The position numbers were made by a program, and so were the translations under genes. This document shows, piece after piece, positions 12,188 through 13,478 of a DNA stretch of 13,478 bases. The DNA comes from DATHYU01 sp033722675 (GTDB taxonomy: Bacteria; Actinomycetota; Acidimicrobiia; Spongiisociales; UBA11373). The DNA lies in the NCBI GenBank assembly GCA_033722675.1, contig JAWVYO010000065.1, positions 1 through 13,478 on the forward strand. Direction: 5' to 3'. Position 1 is the stretch's first letter. Each line of letters starts with the position of its first letter. The notes beneath the pieces were generated by a model. It made no database searches, was not told the DNA's origin, and worked only from the letters and a program-made list of their open reading frames with translations.

Positions 12188-13478
12188 ATGACGGAGCGCT
12201 TCAGCATGAGCGATCGCGAGGGCCGGTGGGTGCTCGCGACCACGATCATGGGGTCGTCGATCGTCCTGCTGACGGCGACGAGTGTGAACGTCGCGCTCCC
12301 GTCCATCGGGCGGGAACTGGAGGCGACGGCGGCGGGCATCCAGTGGGTGGTGACCGGCTACTTCATCACGATGGCGTCGCTCATGTTGACGGGAGGCGCC
12401 CTCGGCGACCGTCTCGGCCGTCGGCGGGTGTACCTCGTGGGCGTCGCGATCTTCGCCGGGGCGTCGGTGGCCTGCGCCGCGGCGCCCACCCTCGGCCTGC
12501 TGGTCGGTGCGCGGTTCGTGCAGGGCGTCGGCGGGGCGCTCCTCACCCCGGGAAGCCTCGCGATCATCAACGCCGCCATCCGCCCCGAGGACCGCGGCCG
12601 GGCCGTCGGTTTGTGGGCCGGGCTCACCGGCATCGCCACCGCGGTGGGACCGCTGCTCGGGGGATGGCTCGTCGACGCCTGGTCGTGGCGCGCCATCTTC
12701 CTGCTCAACGTCCCCGTGGCGGTCGCGGTGTTCGTCGTCGCGATCGCCCGGCTCCCCGCCGATCTCCGGGGCGACGGCCGCCGGGTCGACGTCCCGGGCG
12801 CGGTCCTGGCCACGGTCGCCCTCGCCACCTTCACGTTCGCCGTCGTGCAGGGTCCCGAACGCGGGTGGGGCGACGGGTGGATCGTGGCCGCGATCCTCGC
12901 CGCCGTCGTCGCAGCGACCTCCTTCGTCGTGGTCGAGAAGCGGGGTGGCGATCCGATGCTGCCGCTCGCGGTGTTCTCGCGGCGCACCTTCACCGCGGCG
13001 AACCTCGTCACCGTCTCGGTGTACGGGCCGCTGTCGGCGATGTTCTTCCTGCTGAACCTGTACCTGCAGAACGCCCTCGGGTATTCGCCGCTCGAGTCCG
13101 GCGCGGCGGGACTCCCGGTGACCGCGCTGATGCTGGTCCTGTCGCCGGCGGCGGGGGACCTCGCGCAGCGGATCGGCCCCCGGACGCTCCTCACGGCGGG
13201 ACCGCTGGTGATGGCGGCGTCGCTCGTCTGGTTCGCCGGACTGCAGCCGGGGGACGCCTACCTGGTGGCGGTGGCGGGTCCGGTGACGGTGTTCGGGCTG
13301 GGGCTGGCGGCCACGGTGTCGCCCGTCACGTCGACGGCCCTGGCGGCGCTGCCGTCGGAGGATTCGGGCCTGGCCTCGGGGGTGAACAACACGGTCGCCC
13401 GCGCCTCACAGCTCGTCGCGATCGCCGCCATCCCACCGATCGCCGGCCTGACGGGGACAGCCTTCGAGGACGTCGGCC
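12188..13478 (+). CDS. MFS transporter, DHA2 (14-helix) drug exporter type, partial
   Basis: 430 residues are visible and the frame runs off the window end. The protein resembles the EmrB/QacA (DHA2) group of proton-coupled exporters. Visible are the first-helix NVALPSI block, the QWVVTGYFIT segment opening helix 2, motif A in GALGDRLGRRR (70-80), and the antiporter motif C, GLTGIATAVGPLLGG (145-159). SWRAIFLLNVPVAV comes next, then the late-half VNNTVARASQ helix. The acidic residue usual in helix 1 of many DHA2 pumps (Asp34 of QacA) is T29 here. ATG at 12188 is chosen because GGGGAG lies 6 nt upstream; the in-frame ATG at 12206 is possible. The substrate cannot be told from sequence. No TetR-type regulator is adjacent; the divergent neighbour is mscS. 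Confidence 0.88.
   Translation, partial: MTERFSMSDREGRWVLATTIMGSSIVLLTATSVNVALPSIGRELEATAAGIQWVVTGYFITMASLMLTGGALGDRLGRRRVYLVGVAIFAGASVACAAAPTLGLLVGARFVQGVGGALLTPGSLAIINAAIRPEDRGRAVGLWAGLTGIATAVGPLLGGWLVDAWSWRAIFLLNVPVAVAVFVVAIARLPADLRGDGRRVDVPGAVLATVALATFTFAVVQGPERGWGDGWIVAAILAAVVAATSFVVVEKRGGDPMLPLAVFSRRTFTAANLVTVSVYGPLSAMFFLLNLYLQNALGYSPLESGAAGLPVTALMLVLSPAAGDLAQRIGPRTLLTAGPLVMAASLVWFAGLQPGDAYLVAVAGPVTVFGLGLAATVSPVTSTALAALPSEDSGLASGVNNTVARASQLVAIAAIPPIAGLTGTAFEDVG

Overview
The window is a dense, very GC-rich stretch with the codon bias of an actinobacterial chromosome. Several genes start without a Shine-Dalgarno sequence, just behind a TAnnnT box, as is common in Actinobacteria. The GlnD and MscS relatives and the Thr-rich lipoprotein linker would suit a free-living actinobacterium, possibly Acidimicrobiia; that taxonomic guess is inference. 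I see no tRNA, rRNA, insertion sequence, CRISPR array or other sign of a mobile element.

Layout. 1-266 is a C/G-run-rich, palindrome-rich leader with no convincing gene. 267-1646 encodes a tryptophanase-type beta-eliminating lyase. It is followed on the same strand by a lipid-anchored mono-haem cytochrome c (1687-2106) and a large molybdopterin/4Fe-4S oxidoreductase (2135-4339). 4340-4960 (minus) is an unrecognised three-helix membrane protein that abuts the oxidoreductase stop to stop. 5051-5656 is a LURP-one/scramblase-like protein, and a perfect 26-bp palindrome separates it from the convergent PRC-barrel gene (5715-6356, minus). Dps (6485-7042), a CsbD-family stress protein (7160-7408) and a peroxiredoxin-like protein lacking the catalytic motif (7489-7914) follow. 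Then come GlnD, the PII nucleotidylyltransferase (8006-10414), an unrecognised two-helix membrane protein (10476-11225), an MscS-family channel (11222-12103, minus) and a DHA2-type MFS transporter cut by the window end (12188 onward).

How the genes work together. The most coherent signal is regulatory. The PRC-barrel, dps and csbD genes each have a GGGTAT element with a GTTT or GTAT element 15-16 nt upstream, and mscS has GTTT-N16-GGGTAG. This matches the general-stress sigma factor pattern (SigB of Bacillus, SigB/SigF of actinobacteria) and fits the gene products: DNA protection and iron storage, a CsbD-type stress protein, and an osmotic safety valve. The other genes look like ordinary metabolic or house-keeping genes: tryptophan catabolism, redox enzymes, nitrogen signalling and efflux.

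I do not see a clear new multi-gene system. The best leads are the candidate stress-sigma regulon, the Mo enzyme without an obvious protein ligand to Mo or partner subunit, the peroxiredoxin-like protein without its catalytic motif, and the membrane protein with prolines spaced every five residues.
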